A stretch of 64,000 bases of DNA from Sphingomonas sp. GC_Shp_5 (GTDB lineage Bacteria; Pseudomonadota; Alphaproteobacteria; Sphingomonadales; Sphingomonadaceae): positions 1 through 64,000 of the forward strand of contig NZ_JALNUP010000015.1 in NCBI RefSeq assembly GCF_026540855.1, in the 5' to 3' direction. The position numbers and the translations under genes are program-made. The notes under the pieces are model-generated. The model was given only the letters and a program-made list of their open reading frames with translations, had not been told where the DNA came from and made no database searches. Shown one piece after another: positions 24,289 through 36,383 of the stretch. The stretch's first letter is position 1, and each line of letters begins with the position of its first letter.

Positions 24289-24992
24289 GCCGAAGGGACC
24301 TTCCACCAGCCGGTGACCATCGAGCGCAGCTCGTTGCCAACGCCGGCGAGGATCACCAGCGCGAGATGGACCACGGTGAAGCCGCCGATCAGCGCAGCGG
24401 CGATGAAGTGCAGCGAGCGCGCCGACTGGCGGCCGCCGAACAGCTCGAGCAGCCATGGCCAGGCCGCATCCATCCCCGGCGACAGCGCCAGGCCGGTGAA
24501 GATCATCAGCGGGATCGCGCCGAAGATCACCAGCACGTAGGATAGCTTCTGCAGCGTGTTGTAGGCGCCGGGATCATCGGCATCGTGGAAGCGGAAGGCG
24601 AGGTGATCGCGCACGTCTTCGGCAAGATGGGCAGGTGCCAGCTCGGCTGCGCGCAGCCTGAGGTTGCGCTGGATGTGGCGGTTGATCAGGCTCGCGACCA
24701 TGAACGCGAGCAGGCCGAATGCCAGCACCAGGGCGAAGAACAGATGCCAGCGCCGGGAAATGGCGAGATTGTAGCTGCCGGGGATGGTGATCCAGGCGGG
24801 GAAATGCGGCAGCTGCGCCCAGGCGGCGTCGAAGTTGGCGCCATAGCGTCCCCAGTAAAGCCGCGGGTGGGCATTGGAGATGCCGAGCCCCGAGCCGAGC
24901 AGGATGACGATCGCGATGGCGTTGAGCCAATGCCACAGCCGCGTCGAGAGCGCGTGGCGGTGGATCAGCGTTCCGGGCTTGGCGGCGGGCAT
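24285..24992 (-). CDS. Cytochrome b (b561-like) membrane partner
   Basis: 235 residues with four or five transmembrane helices and His residues placed to bind heme: HRHALSTRLWHWLNAIAI (about 11-28), RRWHLFFALVLAFGLLAF, and RSLHFIAAALIGGFTVVHLALVIL near the C-terminus. This is the bacterial cytochrome b561/hydrogenase-type fold (PF01292). It is translated just ahead of the Moco lipoprotein and should pass quinol electrons to it. ATG at 24992 (MPAAKPGTL). It diverges from the flavin reductase gene 22 bases away. Confidence 0.85.
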   Translation of the reverse strand: MPAAKPGTLIHRHALSTRLWHWLNAIAIVILLGSGLGISNAHPRLYWGRYGANFDAAWAQLPHFPAWITIPGSYNLAISRRWHLFFALVLAFGLLAFMVASLINRHIQRNLRLRAAELAPAHLAEDVRDHLAFRFHDADDPGAYNTLQKLSYVLVIFGAIPLMIFTGLALSPGMDAAWPWLLELFGGRQSARSLHFIAAALIGGFTVVHLALVILAGVGNELRSMVTGWWKVPSA

Positions 24993-25014
24993 GCACCCGC
25001 CTAGCAAAGTTCGC

Positions 25015-25638
25015 ATGAACACCGAATGGCATTTTTACGAGCCGCGCGACGGCCATCGCCTCGCCCATGATCCGCTCAACGCGATCGTCGCCCCGCGCCC
25101 GATCGGCTGGATCAGCTCGGTATCGCCCAGCGGGGTGCGCAACCTCGCGCCCTACAGCTTCTTCAACCTGATCAGCTACCGCCCGCCGCTGATCGCCTTT
25201 TCATCCGTCGGGATGAAGGACAGCGTCGCCAACATCCGCGCCACCGGCGAGTTCGTCTGGAATCTCGCGACCCGTGCGCTCGCCGAACCGATGAACGCGA
25301 GCGCGGCGATCGTGCCGCCGGACGTCGACGAATTCACCCTGGCGGGGATCGAGGCGGCGCCGTCACGCCTGGTCGCACCGCCGCGGGTGGCGGCGAGCCC
25401 CGCGGCATTTGAGTGCAAGCTCACCCAGTTGATCCAGCTCCAGGACAAGGAGGGCGCGCTGATCGATCAATATCTGGTGATCGGCGAGGCCGTCGGTATC
25501 CATATCGACGCCGCGATGATCGACGACGGCGTCTACCAGACCGCGCGCGCCCGCCCGATCACCCGCGGCGGTGGCCCCGCGGATTATTTCGAGATTACCG
25601 AGGAGGCGCTGTTCAAAATGGGCCGGCCGGGGGCGTGA
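25015..25638 (+). CDS. Flavin reductase family protein (FMN-binding split barrel)
   Basis: 207 residues. RPIGWISSVSPSGVRNLAPYSFFNLIS (about 28-54) is the typical split-barrel flavoprotein opening, followed by PLIAFSSVGMKDSVANIRATGEFVWNL. Members reduce flavin or bind FMN to act as oxidoreductases; the partner monooxygenase, if any, is not adjacent. The ATG at 25015 was chosen because the open frame upstream crosses the divergent cytochrome gene. Confidence 0.88.
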   Translation: MNTEWHFYEPRDGHRLAHDPLNAIVAPRPIGWISSVSPSGVRNLAPYSFFNLISYRPPLIAFSSVGMKDSVANIRATGEFVWNLATRALAEPMNASAAIVPPDVDEFTLAGIEAAPSRLVAPPRVAASPAAFECKLTQLIQLQDKEGALIDQYLVIGEAVGIHIDAAMIDDGVYQTARARPITRGGGPADYFEITEEALFKMGRPGA

Positions 25639-25670
25639 GCAGAGCAACCTAATCGTTGATACGAACCGAT

Positions 25671-25736
25671 CCGTTCGCCCTGCACTGGTCGAAGGGCATG
25701 CGCCTCGCAGTGCTTCGACAGGTTCAGCACGAGCGG
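25671..25736. repeat. CCGTTCG...CGAGCGG dispersed palindrome
   Basis: Holds GTCGAAGGGCATGCGC and a complementary-looking GTGCTTCGACAGG, a sequence commonly scattered through sphingomonad intergenic regions. One copy here, between convergent genes. Confidence 0.5.
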
Positions 25737-25770
25737 AAGGGATGACGCGAGTGAGGGATGCGCTTGCTGG

Positions 25771-26529
25771 TCAGTGATAAGCCCGCCAGAAGAACACGAT
25801 CGTGGTGACGATCGTCACCAGCAGGGTCCAGCCGCGGATCACCCCCGGCGACAGTCGCTTGCCGAGCAGCGCGCCGAGATAGCCGCCGGCGATCGAGCCG
25901 ACCATCATCGGCACGCCCAAGGCCCAGCCGACCATCCCCGTCGCGACGAATACCAAGGTCGCCGCGGCATTGGCGGTGGCGAGCATCAGCGTCCGCAGCG
26001 CGGCGAGCTCGGCCGGCTCCTTGCCGGTCAGCAGCCCCCACATCGCGGTCAGCATCATGCCGATGCCGCCGCCGAAATAACCGCCGTAGATGCCGAGCAG
26101 CGCCTGACCGGCGACCAGCGTGCGCGGCCCCGCGGCGAACCGGCTATGCAGCCAGTCGGCAGCGCGGCGGCCAAGCGCGATCGCGATCGTCGCGGCGAGC
26201 AGCAGCCAGGGCACGATCACGTCGAACGCGCTCGGCGGGGTCAGCACCAGCAGCAGGCTGCCCGCCAGGCCGCCGGTGAAGGTGATCGCGGCCAGCGTCC
26301 GCACGCCCACCCCCGAGAGCGGCGTCAGACCGTCACGATAGGCCCAGGCACTCGCGATCGCGCCGGGCTCGACCGCGACGTTGCTGGTCGCATTGGCGTG
26401 GGTGGAGGGCAGGCCAAGCGCGATCAGCGTCGGCATGGTCGCGAACGAGCCACCGCCGGCGAGCGCGTTCATCGCGCCGCCCACCAGCCCCGCGCCGCCG
26501 GCCAGCCCTGCCGCCAGCCACTCAGCCAA
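25771..26529 (-). CDS. Sulfite exporter TauE/SafE (TSUP) family transporter
   Basis: 252-residue permease with about eight transmembrane helices in two repeats. [25 protein letters not shown] (about 17-41) and [22 protein letters not shown] (about 145-166) are the conserved TSUP repeats. The family exports sulfite, sulfoacetate or similar anions. The start is a TTG at 26529 overlapping the rlmN stop by eight bases; the first in-frame ATG would remove half of helix 1. It is cotranscribed with rlmN. Confidence 0.85.
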   Translation of the reverse strand: MAEWLAAGLAGGAGLVGGAMNALAGGGSFATMPTLIALGLPSTHANATSNVAVEPGAIASAWAYRDGLTPLSGVGVRTLAAITFTGGLAGSLLLVLTPPSAFDVIVPWLLLAATIAIALGRRAADWLHSRFAAGPRTLVAGQALLGIYGGYFGGGIGMMLTAMWGLLTGKEPAELAALRTLMLATANAAATLVFVATGMVGWALGVPMMVGSIAGGYLGALLGKRLSPGVIRGWTLLVTIVTTIVFFWRAYH

Positions 26530-27739
26530 GCGCGGCCATCTTCTCCTCGGCCTCGCGGTCCATCTGCGCGCGGCTCTTCTTCTCGGCGGCGGTCTTGAGC
26601 TGGCCGCAGGCGGCGTCGATGTCGCGCCCGCGCGGGGTGCGCACCGGTGCCGAGATCCCGCCCTGGAACACGATGTCGGAAAAGGCGCGCACGCGCTCGG
26701 GCGTCGAGGTGTCGTAGGTCGCGCCCGGCCAGGGGTTGAACGGGATCAGATTGACCTTGGCGGGCAGCTGATACTTGCGCAGCAGGCGGACGAGCTCGTG
26801 CGCCTCGGCGTCCGAATCGTTCTTGTCCTTGAGCATCACATATTCGAACGTGATCCGCCGGGCGTTGTTGGCGCCGGGATAGTCGGCGCAGGCCTGGAGC
26901 AGCTCCTCAATCCCGTATTTCTTGTTGAGCGGCACGATCTCGTCGCGCACCTCCTTGGTGACGGCATGAAGCGACACCGCGAGATTGACGCCGATCTCCT
27001 CGCCGGCACGTGCCATCATCGGCACCACGCCCGAGGTGGAGAGCGTGATCCGCCGCTTCGACAACGCCAGGCCGTCGCCGTCCATCACCAGCTTCAAGGC
27101 GTCGCGCACCGCATCGAAATTGTAGAGCGGCTCGCCCATCCCCATCATCACGATGTTGGTGAGCATCCGGCCCTCGGGCTGCGACGGCCATTCGCCGAGC
27201 GCATCGCGCGCGAGCATCACCTGGCCGACGATCTCGCCCGCGGTGAGGTTGCGCACCAACCGCATCGTCCCGGTGTGGCAGAAGCGGCAGTTGAGCGTGC
27301 AGCCGACCTGGCTCGACACGCACAAGGTTCCGCGATCGGCGTCGGGGATGAACACCGCCTCATAGTCCTGCCCGTCGGGCGAGCGCAGCAGCCACTTGCG
27401 GGTGCCGTCGGTGGAAACCTGCGCCTCGATCACCTCGGGACGGCCGATCACGAACCGCTGCTCCAGCCACGGGTGCATGGTCTTGGAGATGTCGCTCATC
27501 GACGCGAACTCGGTGGCGCCGCGGTTGTAGAGCCAATGCCAGATCTGCTTGGCGCGCAATTTAGCCTGTTTCAGCTCCATGCCGCCATCGAGCAGCGCCT
27601 GGCGCAGCTGGTCCTTGGTCAGCCCGATCAGGTCGACCCGTCCGTCCTCGCGCAGGCTTGGCGCCCGCGGAACGGGCACGGGATCGATGTGCCCGGGGAT
27701 GGGCATCGGCGGCGTCGACACTGTGAGCATCGCGGCCAT
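26522..27739 (-). CDS. rlmN: 23S rRNA (adenine-2503) methyltransferase RlmN
   Basis: Radical-SAM enzyme that methylates A2503 of 23S rRNA and A37 of some tRNAs. 405 residues with the start at 27739. The [4Fe-4S] cluster ligands are in C-TLN-C-RF-C (Cys147, 151, 154). The mechanistic Cys is in [10 protein letters not shown] near the C-terminus, and [10 protein letters not shown] is also present. The N-terminus of about 30 residues before DGRVDLIGL is poorly conserved, so another start codon (27730 or 27706) is possible. No clear ribosome binding site precedes any of them. Confidence 0.95.
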   Translation of the reverse strand: MAAMLTVSTPPMPIPGHIDPVPVPRAPSLREDGRVDLIGLTKDQLRQALLDGGMELKQAKLRAKQIWHWLYNRGATEFASMSDISKTMHPWLEQRFVIGRPEVIEAQVSTDGTRKWLLRSPDGQDYEAVFIPDADRGTLCVSSQVGCTLNCRFCHTGTMRLVRNLTAGEIVGQVMLARDALGEWPSQPEGRMLTNIVMMGMGEPLYNFDAVRDALKLVMDGDGLALSKRRITLSTSGVVPMMARAGEEIGVNLAVSLHAVTKEVRDEIVPLNKKYGIEELLQACADYPGANNARRITFEYVMLKDKNDSDAEAHELVRLLRKYQLPAKVNLIPFNPWPGATYDTSTPERVRAFSDIVFQGGISAPVRTPRGRDIDAACGQLKTAAEKKSRAQMDREAEEKMAALG

Positions 27740-27780
27740 ATAGCAGAGATCGGCAAAAATTCCATCCCGTCGCCACATCC

Positions 27781-27844
27781 GTCATGCCAGCGGACTTTGG
27801 CCTCTCAGGCGCCAGCGCGCACCGGACCCCCTCGCTGCGGTGAC
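27781..27844. repeat. GTCATGCCAGC palindromic repeat, degenerate copy D
   Basis: It opens GTCATGCCAGCGGAC and closes CTCGCTGCGGTGAC, matching the ends of copies A-C with several changes and a different core. It lies between rlmN and the IalB-like gene. Confidence 0.55.
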
Positions 27845-27850
27845 GGATCG

Positions 27851-28324
27851 CTAATGCCCCACGCACGCCAACGCCGCGGCGTCGATTGCGGTCGCCGCAC
27901 CGGCAAGCGCGTAGACATCGGCGAACGGCCGTCCGCCTGCGGCCACCGCCTCGATGCTCATGCTCCGGCCCGATCGCAACACGGCGACCAGCGCGCGATC
28001 GCTCGGCGCATCGGCGGCCCAGGCATCGCGGCTGTTGGCGACCAGCTCGAACCGCCGCTCGCCGACCGTCAGCGTGACACCGGCGGCACGATCGCGCTCG
28101 CGGCTGAGGCGGATGTGGAGCGATTCGCGCAGCCCCCGCTCGGGCCAGGTGGCGATGCTGGCAAAGCCGGTGCTGCGCCCGCCCGCCGCGATCGGCCGCG
28201 CGATCGCAAAGCAGCGGTGCGGCGTCGCATCGCGAAACGCACCCCAGCCTTGATACACGCCGATCGTGTCGCGTGACGCCGCCGGCGCGACGGCGGCCAG
28301 CAGCAGCGCCAGCGCCGCTCTCAT
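27851..28324 (-). CDS. Secreted protein resembling invasion-associated locus B (IalB)
   Basis: 157 residues: a signal peptide (MRAALALLLAAVAPAAS) and a beta-rich domain (VYQGWGAFRDATPHRCFAIARPI, ASIATWPERGLRESLHIRLSR, GVTLTVGERRFELV). The W-A-F-RD...C-x-IA pattern resembles the IalB family of secreted Alphaproteobacteria proteins; function unknown. Two Cys (one in HRCFAI, one in LACVGH) could form a disulfide. It overlaps the histidine phosphatase stop by four bases. Confidence 0.7.
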   Translation of the reverse strand: MRAALALLLAAVAPAASRDTIGVYQGWGAFRDATPHRCFAIARPIAAGGRSTGFASIATWPERGLRESLHIRLSRERDRAAGVTLTVGERRFELVANSRDAWAADAPSDRALVAVLRSGRSMSIEAVAAGGRPFADVYALAGAATAIDAAALACVGH

Positions 28325-28983
28325 GCCGGGGCGTGGCCGGTGCCGCGATGCACCAGCTGCTCGCTGCCGTGCTCGATCATCACCAGCGATCCCTGCGGCA
28401 GGCTCGAGGCGATCGGTGCGGCGAACGCCGGATGCGGTGCGGCGCGAGTCATGACCCCGCGCAGCACCCGGCTGGAGATGCCATGCATGATCACCAGCCG
28501 GTCGCCATCAAGATGATCGGTATCGGCCAGCCAGGCCGCCGTGCGCGCGGCGATCTCGCCATAGGTCTCGCCGTCGGGCGCGGGGGTGAGCAGTCCGCCG
28601 GGTACCACCACCGGCCCGACCTCGGCGGCGAGCTCGGCATAATAGCGGCCGCCCCAGCTGCCCATGTCAATCTCGACCAGTCGCGGGTCGGTGCGCGCGC
28701 CATGCCAGTCGAGCCCGAGATGCTCGGCGATGATCGCGAGCGTCTGCAGCGCGCGGCCGGTCGGCGACGCCCATAGCGTCAGCGCGGGCCTGGCGCCGAG
28801 CAGGTTGCGCATCGCCCGCCCGATCTCGTCCGCCTGGGCAAAGCCGGCGCGGGTCAGCGGGGTGTGGGGATGATCGCCCTGCAGCCGGCCGGCGGCATTG
28901 AACACCGTCTCGCCGTGCCGGGCGATGAAGTCGCGGCCGCGGCGATCCTGGGGGCGGGTAGGGGCCAGCGGCGGGTGGTCCAT
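28321..28983 (-). CDS. Histidine phosphatase family protein
   Basis: 220-residue phosphoglycerate-mutase-like enzyme. The catalytic RHG motif is IARHGETVFN (20-29), with a second His in VIMHGISSRVL. The Arg of TGRALQTL and Glu of VEIDMGSWGG complete the phosphate pocket. No lid domain. Substrate unknown. ATG at 28983, divergent from the porin gene, and it overlaps the IalB-like gene by four bases. Confidence 0.88.
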   Translation of the reverse strand: MDHPPLAPTRPQDRRGRDFIARHGETVFNAAGRLQGDHPHTPLTRAGFAQADEIGRAMRNLLGARPALTLWASPTGRALQTLAIIAEHLGLDWHGARTDPRLVEIDMGSWGGRYYAELAAEVGPVVVPGGLLTPAPDGETYGEIAARTAAWLADTDHLDGDRLVIMHGISSRVLRGVMTRAAPHPAFAAPIASSLPQGSLVMIEHGSEQLVHRGTGHAPA

Positions 28984-29121
28984 GGCCCGGCGGTTTCAAC
29001 CCCCTGTGGCGTAAAAGCAACGCTTTTCCGTGTTTAGCTGAGGTTCATGCAACCGGCCGCGGACACGCCCATTTAGCCGATCTCCCCTGTGTTCGGGAGG
29101 CGTAACCAATGGAGTTCTTGT

Positions 29122-29778
29122 ATGCGTAAGCTTTCCGTGGCCGTTTTGCTGGCCGCTTCCGCCCTCGCCGCCACGCCGGCGCTCGCCCAGTCCACCAACC
29201 CCACCTTCACCGGCCCGCGCGTCGAGGGCACGATCGGCTGGGATCACCTCGTCGCCGGCAGCAGCGAGGACAATGACAACGGCCGCAACGACCAGAAGAC
29301 CGATGGCTTCCTGTACGGCGGCGGCGTCGGCTATGACGTCGCGGTCGGTGGCGTCGTGCTCGGTGCCGAGGGCGAGATCACCGGCTCGACCGCCAAGAGC
29401 AGCCGCAACGACTATACCGAAGACTTCGGCTACGGCCGCGTCAAGGCGGGTCGCGACCTCTATGTCGGCGCCCGCGCCGGCGTGATCGTCACGCCCAACA
29501 CGCTGCTCTACGTCAAGGGCGGCTATACCAACGCCAAGCTCAACGTGCTCGCGGGCAACACCGACACCACCACCGACAATTCGTTCAAGCTCGATGGCTG
29601 GCGCGTCGGCGCGGGCGTCGAGCGCGCATTCAGCGGCCACACCTACGGCAAGCTCGAATATCGCTATTCGAACTACGAGAAGGGCAAGATCGATTACGCC
29701 GACGGCGCCACCAGCAGCCGCTTCGACGTCGACACCGATCGCCACCAGATCGTCGCCAGCTACGGCATCAGGTTCTGA
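29122..29778 (+). CDS. Outer-membrane beta-barrel protein (porin family)
   Basis: 218 residues: signal peptide (MRKLSVAVLLAASALAATPALA) and an eight-strand-type barrel of the OmpA/Omp25 kind, with FTGPRVEGTIGWDHL, GGGVGYDVAVGGVVLGAEGE and TYGKLEYRYSNYEKGKID, ending in the terminal strand HQIVASYGIRF with aromatic Phe. GGAG lies seven bases before the ATG at 29122. A CTCCC/GGGAG hairpin (29082-29099) lies in the leader. A strong terminator follows. Confidence 0.88.
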   Translation: MRKLSVAVLLAASALAATPALAQSTNPTFTGPRVEGTIGWDHLVAGSSEDNDNGRNDQKTDGFLYGGGVGYDVAVGGVVLGAEGEITGSTAKSSRNDYTEDFGYGRVKAGRDLYVGARAGVIVTPNTLLYVKGGYTNAKLNVLAGNTDTTTDNSFKLDGWRVGAGVERAFSGHTYGKLEYRYSNYEKGKIDYADGATSSRFDVDTDRHQIVASYGIRF

Positions 29779-29814
29779 GCCGCCGTTAACGCGGCGTTTA
29801 CCGGAATCGGGAGA

Positions 29815-29846
29815 GGGGTCGGGGCGCTTGCTCCGACCCCTTCTTC
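29815..29846 (+). terminator. Intrinsic terminator of the porin gene
   Basis: 11-bp stem (GGGGTCGGGGC with GCTCCGACCCC, one G-T wobble) closed by GCTT, followed by TTCTTC. It lies 37 bases after the stop and 54 bases before dnaN. Confidence 0.75.
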
Positions 29847-29899
29847 ATGGGTAGGAACAAGGGCGATTACGCCCCGGACTCGGGGGTTGGGGGATATTG

Positions 29900-31015
29900 A
29901 TGAAGGCGACCATCGAACGCGCGACACTCCTCAAGGGGCTGAGCCACGTCCAGTCCGTGGTGGAGCGGCGCAACACCATCCCGATCCTGTCCAACGTGCT
30001 GCTCGAGGCGACCGCCGAGGGCCAGCTGCGGCTGATGGCGACCGATCTCGATCTGCAGATCAACGAATCGATCCTCGCCGCGGTCGACCAGGCGGGCTCG
30101 ACCACGGTGTCGGCGCACACGCTGTTCGATATCGCGCGCAAGCTGCCCGATGGCAGCCAGGTCCAGCTCACCGCCGCGGAAGGGCGGATGACGATCGTCG
30201 CCGGCCGCGCCCGCTTCTCGCTCGGCACGCTGCCGCGTGACGATTTCCCGGTGATCGCCGAGGGTGAGCTGCCGACGCAGTTCGAGCTCCCCGCCGAGAC
30301 GCTCAAGCAAATCATCGACAAGACGCGCTTCGCCATCTCCACCGAGGAGACGCGTTATTATCTCAACGGCATCTTCCTCCATGTCGCCGAGGATGGTCCC
30401 GAGCCGGTGCTCAAGGCCGCGGCCACCGACGGCCATCGCCTTGCCCGCGTCACCCTGCCGCGGCCGTCGGGCGCCGAGACGATGCCCGACGTGATCGTGC
30501 CGCGCAAATGCGTCGCCGAACTGCGCAAGCTGCTCGACGAGGTCGATGGCTCGGTCGGCGTGTCGCTGTCGGGCACTAAGATCCGCTTCGATCTCGGCCA
30601 GGCGATCCTCACCTCGAAGCTGATCGACGGCACCTTCCCCGATTACAGCCGCGTGATCCCGACTGGGAACGACAAGATCCTGAAGCTCGATCCGCGCAGC
30701 TTCGAGGAGGGCGTCGACCGCGTCTCGACCATCGCCACCGAAAAGACCCGCGCGGTCAAGATGGCGCTCGATCGCGACAAGATCACGCTGTCGGTGACGA
30801 GCCCCGAAAACGGCACCGCCGCCGAGGAAGTGCCGGGCGAATATACCTCGATGCCGTTCGAGATCGGCTTCAACAGCCGCTATCTGCTCGACATCCTCGG
30901 CCAGATCGACAGCGACACCGTCGAGGTCCACCTCGCCGATGCCGCCGCGCCGACGCTGATCCGCGAGAACGACAAGGCGCCGGCACTCTACGTGCTGATG
31001 CCGATGCGCGTCTGA
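29900..31015 (+). CDS. dnaN: DNA polymerase III beta subunit (sliding clamp)
   Basis: 371 residues. The clamp tethers polymerase III to DNA and recruits partners through its hydrophobic cleft. Three clamp domains of about 120 residues are visible: MKATIERATLLKGLSHVQ at the start, FELPAETLKQIIDKTRFAISTEETRYYLNGI opening domain 2, and the C-terminal cleft strand APALYVLMPMRV. ATG at 29900 overlaps a weaker TTG three bases upstream. It is followed by recF after 103 bases, giving a dnaN-recF-gyrB order without dnaA. Confidence 0.98.
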   Translation: MKATIERATLLKGLSHVQSVVERRNTIPILSNVLLEATAEGQLRLMATDLDLQINESILAAVDQAGSTTVSAHTLFDIARKLPDGSQVQLTAAEGRMTIVAGRARFSLGTLPRDDFPVIAEGELPTQFELPAETLKQIIDKTRFAISTEETRYYLNGIFLHVAEDGPEPVLKAAATDGHRLARVTLPRPSGAETMPDVIVPRKCVAELRKLLDEVDGSVGVSLSGTKIRFDLGQAILTSKLIDGTFPDYSRVIPTGNDKILKLDPRSFEEGVDRVSTIATEKTRAVKMALDRDKITLSVTSPENGTAAEEVPGEYTSMPFEIGFNSRYLLDILGQIDSDTVEVHLADAAAPTLIRENDKAPALYVLMPMRV

Positions 31016-31024
31016 TGTCTCCTC

Positions 31025-31050
31025 GTCATCCCGGCAACAGCCGGGGTGAC
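31025..31050. repeat. GTCATCCCGGC...GCCGGGGTGAC hairpin
   Basis: Single-hairpin variant of the dispersed GTCATCCC palindrome, a few bases after the dnaN stop. It could act as a 3'-end stabiliser or attenuator between dnaN and recF. Confidence 0.6.
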
Positions 31051-31118
31051 GCAGGGTGTCATGAGCATCTGCAAGATTCGCGCGCGCAACCCGTTCTCAT
31101 CCTGCTAGGCGAACAGCG

Positions 31119-32174
31119 ATGCTGTCGCGCCTCGTCCTCACCGACTTTCGCAACCACCCCGGCCTGGTGCTGGCGCCGGACCGCGGCTTCGTGGTGCTCA
31201 CCGGCGAGAATGGCGCGGGCAAGACCAACATCCTTGAAGCGGTATCGCTGCTCGCCCCCGGCCGCGGGCTCCGCCGCGCCGCATTGTCGGACATGGCGCG
31301 CCAGGACGGCCCCGGCGGCTTCGGCGTCGCCGCGACGCTCGCGGTTGGCGACGATCCGGTCGAGCTGGCGACCGGCACGCTTGCCGCCAGCCCCGAGCGG
31401 CGGCAGGTCCGCATCCAGGGCGCCACCACCACCGCCAATGCGCTGGCCGAATGGCTCACCGTGCTGTGGCTGACCCCGGCGATGGACCGGTTGTTCGTCG
31501 AACCCGCCGGCGAGCGCCGCCGCTTCCTCGATCGGCTGACCCTCGCGCTTGATCCCGGCCACGCCCGCCATGCCGCGCGCTACGAGGCGGCGATGCGCGC
31601 GCGCAATCGCCTGCTCGCGCAGGACGAGCCTGCCGACCCCGATTGGCTTGCAGCGCTCGAGGCGCAGATGGCGGACCATGGTGCCGCCGTGGCGTCGGCG
31701 CGGCAGGCCGCGGTGGATCTGCTCGGCGCCCAGCTGGCCGAACAGCCTGAAGGGCCGTTCGCGCGTGCCGGGCTGGCGCTGCACGGCTGGGCGGGGGAGG
31801 CGGGGCAGCTCGCCGTCGAGCTGCGCCAAGGCCGCGCGCGCGATGCCGCCGCGGGCCGTACCCTGGTGGGGCCGCATCGCGCCGACCTCGCGGTGACCCA
31901 CCTCGGCAAGCGGCAGCCGGCGGCGCTGGCGTCGACCGGCGAGCAGAAGGCGCTGCTGCTCGGCATCGTCCTCGCCCATGCCGAACTGGTCGCCGCCAGG
32001 ATCGGCCGTGCGCCGATCCTGCTGCTCGACGAGGTCGCCGCCCATCTCGATCCGGCGCGCCGCGCCGCCCTGTTTGCCCGGCTCGCCGGCCACGAGCAGG
32101 TATGGATCACCGGCACCGAGGAAGCGCTGTTCGCCGAGGTCGGCGCCGGCGCGACCCGGGTCGCGCTCGGCTGA
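31119..32174 (+). CDS. recF: DNA replication and repair protein RecF
   Basis: 351-residue SMC-like ATPase that loads RecA at gaps with RecOR. Walker A is [14 protein letters not shown] (about 28-41), signature-type [20 protein letters not shown] (about 267-286), Walker [13 protein letters not shown]. The Leu/Arg pattern [14 protein letters not shown] at the start is typical of RecF. It belongs to a replication cluster with dnaN and gyrB. Confidence 0.96.
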   Translation: MLSRLVLTDFRNHPGLVLAPDRGFVVLTGENGAGKTNILEAVSLLAPGRGLRRAALSDMARQDGPGGFGVAATLAVGDDPVELATGTLAASPERRQVRIQGATTTANALAEWLTVLWLTPAMDRLFVEPAGERRRFLDRLTLALDPGHARHAARYEAAMRARNRLLAQDEPADPDWLAALEAQMADHGAAVASARQAAVDLLGAQLAEQPEGPFARAGLALHGWAGEAGQLAVELRQGRARDAAAGRTLVGPHRADLAVTHLGKRQPAALASTGEQKALLLGIVLAHAELVAARIGRAPILLLDEVAAHLDPARRAALFARLAGHEQVWITGTEEALFAEVGAGATRVALG

Positions 32175-32258
32175 ACCGCGGCTGTCGGCGGTGGTCACGG
32201 ATCGTTCACGGCGCCGACGGCATTGACGCCGGCCGGGGCGGGCGATGGAGGACAATCA

Positions 32259-32819
32259 ATGACCAAGACCGTGTTCAAGCCGATGCTGATCGCCGCCGCC
32301 ACGCTGGCCGCCGGTCTCGCCGGCAGCGCCCAGGCCCAGGATCACCGCGGTCATGACCGGGTCGTCGTGGTCGAGCGGCGCACCGTCGTCGAGGATAACG
32401 GCTGGGATCGCCGCGGCATGCACGACTATGGCTTTCGCCAGACCCCGCGCGGCGCGATGCTGACCCTGTCCGAAGACGTGCTGTTCGCCACCGACAGCGA
32501 CGTGCTCCGCCCCGGTGCGGTCAATCGGCTGCGCCCGCTCGCCGGCTATCTGCGCCACAATCCCGGTGTTCGCGTCGCGATCGACGGTTTTACCGATTCG
32601 CGCGGATCCGACGCCCATAACCAGGATTTGTCCGAGCGCCGCGCCGCTAGCGTGCGCAGCGCGCTCGATGCGATGGGCGTGACGCGGGCGCGGTTCATCG
32701 TCGCCGGCCATGGCGAGCGCAGCCCGGTCGCGACCAACAATACCCCCGCCGGGATGCGCCAGAACCGCCGCGTCGAGGTGACATTGCTCGGCCGCCGTGC
32801 CGCCGAATTCGCGGGCTGA
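32259..32819 (+). CDS. OmpA family peptidoglycan-binding protein
   Basis: 186 residues: signal peptide (FKPMLIAAATLAAGLAGSAQA), short linker rich in His/Val/Arg, then an OmpA C-terminal domain (about 70-180): LSEDVLFATDSDVLRPGAVNRLRPLAGYL, IDGFTDSRGSD, NQDLSERRAASVRSAL and NRRVEVTLLG. The domain binds meso-diaminopimelate in peptidoglycan; it should sit in the periplasm. GGAGGA lies seven bases before the ATG at 32259. It is inserted between recF and gyrB. Confidence 0.9.
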   Translation: MTKTVFKPMLIAAATLAAGLAGSAQAQDHRGHDRVVVVERRTVVEDNGWDRRGMHDYGFRQTPRGAMLTLSEDVLFATDSDVLRPGAVNRLRPLAGYLRHNPGVRVAIDGFTDSRGSDAHNQDLSERRAASVRSALDAMGVTRARFIVAGHGERSPVATNNTPAGMRQNRRVEVTLLGRRAAEFAG

Positions 32820-35447
<2,628 letters not shown>

Positions 35448-35450
35448 CCG

Positions 35451-36332
35451 TTACGGCGCGGGAGGGGGGCTGCCGCCCTCCCGCGCCGTCCGCTTGGCCG
35501 AGCCGTCGCGCAACGCCCAGCGCAGCACCGTGCCGATTCCGGCCACCCCCGCCCGCACCGCCGGCCGCCCGAACGACGGCCGGTCCAGCCCGTGCATCCG
35601 CGCCGCCCAGCCGGGCAGCAGATCGATCCCGCCTTCCATCAGCACCTTCTGCGCCGGCGCCATCGCCAGGCTCGCCGGCTGCTGCCCGATCAGCGCCCGT
35701 GACACCTCGCGGGTGTGGTGATCGGCGCGCAGTTGCGGCCGCACCGCCTCGATATAGGCGTCGAGCGCCGCGCGGCTCTGGGGCACGTCGGTGGCGCCGA
35801 GCCGCTCGGCGATGGTCGCATATTCGCGCAGATAGCGGTCCTGCTCGGCGGGCGGCAGCGCCGGATCACGATAGCGCCGGTAGGCGGCAAGGAAGGACGA
35901 TACTTCGGCGACATGCACCCAGGTCAGCAACGCCGGATCGTTGGCGCTGTAGGGCGTGCCGTCCGGCAGCGTTCCCGCCACCGCGTCGTGGATCCGCCGC
36001 ACCCGCGCGATCAGCCCCTCGGCGGTGGCGGTGGCGCCATAAGTGGTGCCCGAGATGAACTGTGCGGTCCGCTTCAACCGCCCGAGCATGTCGCGCCGGA
36101 AGTTGGAATGATCCCATACCCCGGCAAGCGCGCCGGGATGGAGCATCTGCAGCAGCAATGCCGAGACGCCACCGGCCATCATCGCGGTGAAATCGCCGTG
36201 GATCTTCCACGCCGCCGATTCCGGGCCGAACAGCCCGTCGTCGCCGGGCGGCCGGGTCAGGTCGACGCCGCCGTCGCCGAAGCCGACCAGCCGGTGCACC
36301 TGGCTCTGGATCGTGTCACGCAAATCGCTCAT
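35451..36332 (-). CDS. Oxygenase MpaB / latex-clearing protein family (DUF2236)
   Basis: 293 residues from the ATG at 36332 (a GTG nine bases upstream is an alternative). Characteristic MpaB-like strings are GDDGLFGPESAAWKIHGD, LLLQMLHPGALAGVWDHSNFRRD (heme-proximal segment), WVHVAEVSSFLAAYRRY and ARMHGLDRP. Members are b-type heme oxygenases or uncharacterised; the substrate is unknown. It ends four bases from the gyrB stop, convergent. Confidence 0.8.
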   Translation of the reverse strand: MSDLRDTIQSQVHRLVGFGDGGVDLTRPPGDDGLFGPESAAWKIHGDFTAMMAGGVSALLLQMLHPGALAGVWDHSNFRRDMLGRLKRTAQFISGTTYGATATAEGLIARVRRIHDAVAGTLPDGTPYSANDPALLTWVHVAEVSSFLAAYRRYRDPALPPAEQDRYLREYATIAERLGATDVPQSRAALDAYIEAVRPQLRADHHTREVSRALIGQQPASLAMAPAQKVLMEGGIDLLPGWAARMHGLDRPSFGRPAVRAGVAGIGTVLRWALRDGSAKRTAREGGSPPPAP

Positions 36333-36383
36333 GCTTCCCACCTAGTGTTTCCTGGAGGGGAAACCAGCGACGGGAGAGCAAGC

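Noticed and set aside
26381-28276. 631-codon plus-strand frame across the TSUP, rlmN and IalB-like genes
   Set aside because: It is antisense to three recognisable genes and reads as His/Arg/Ala low complexity.
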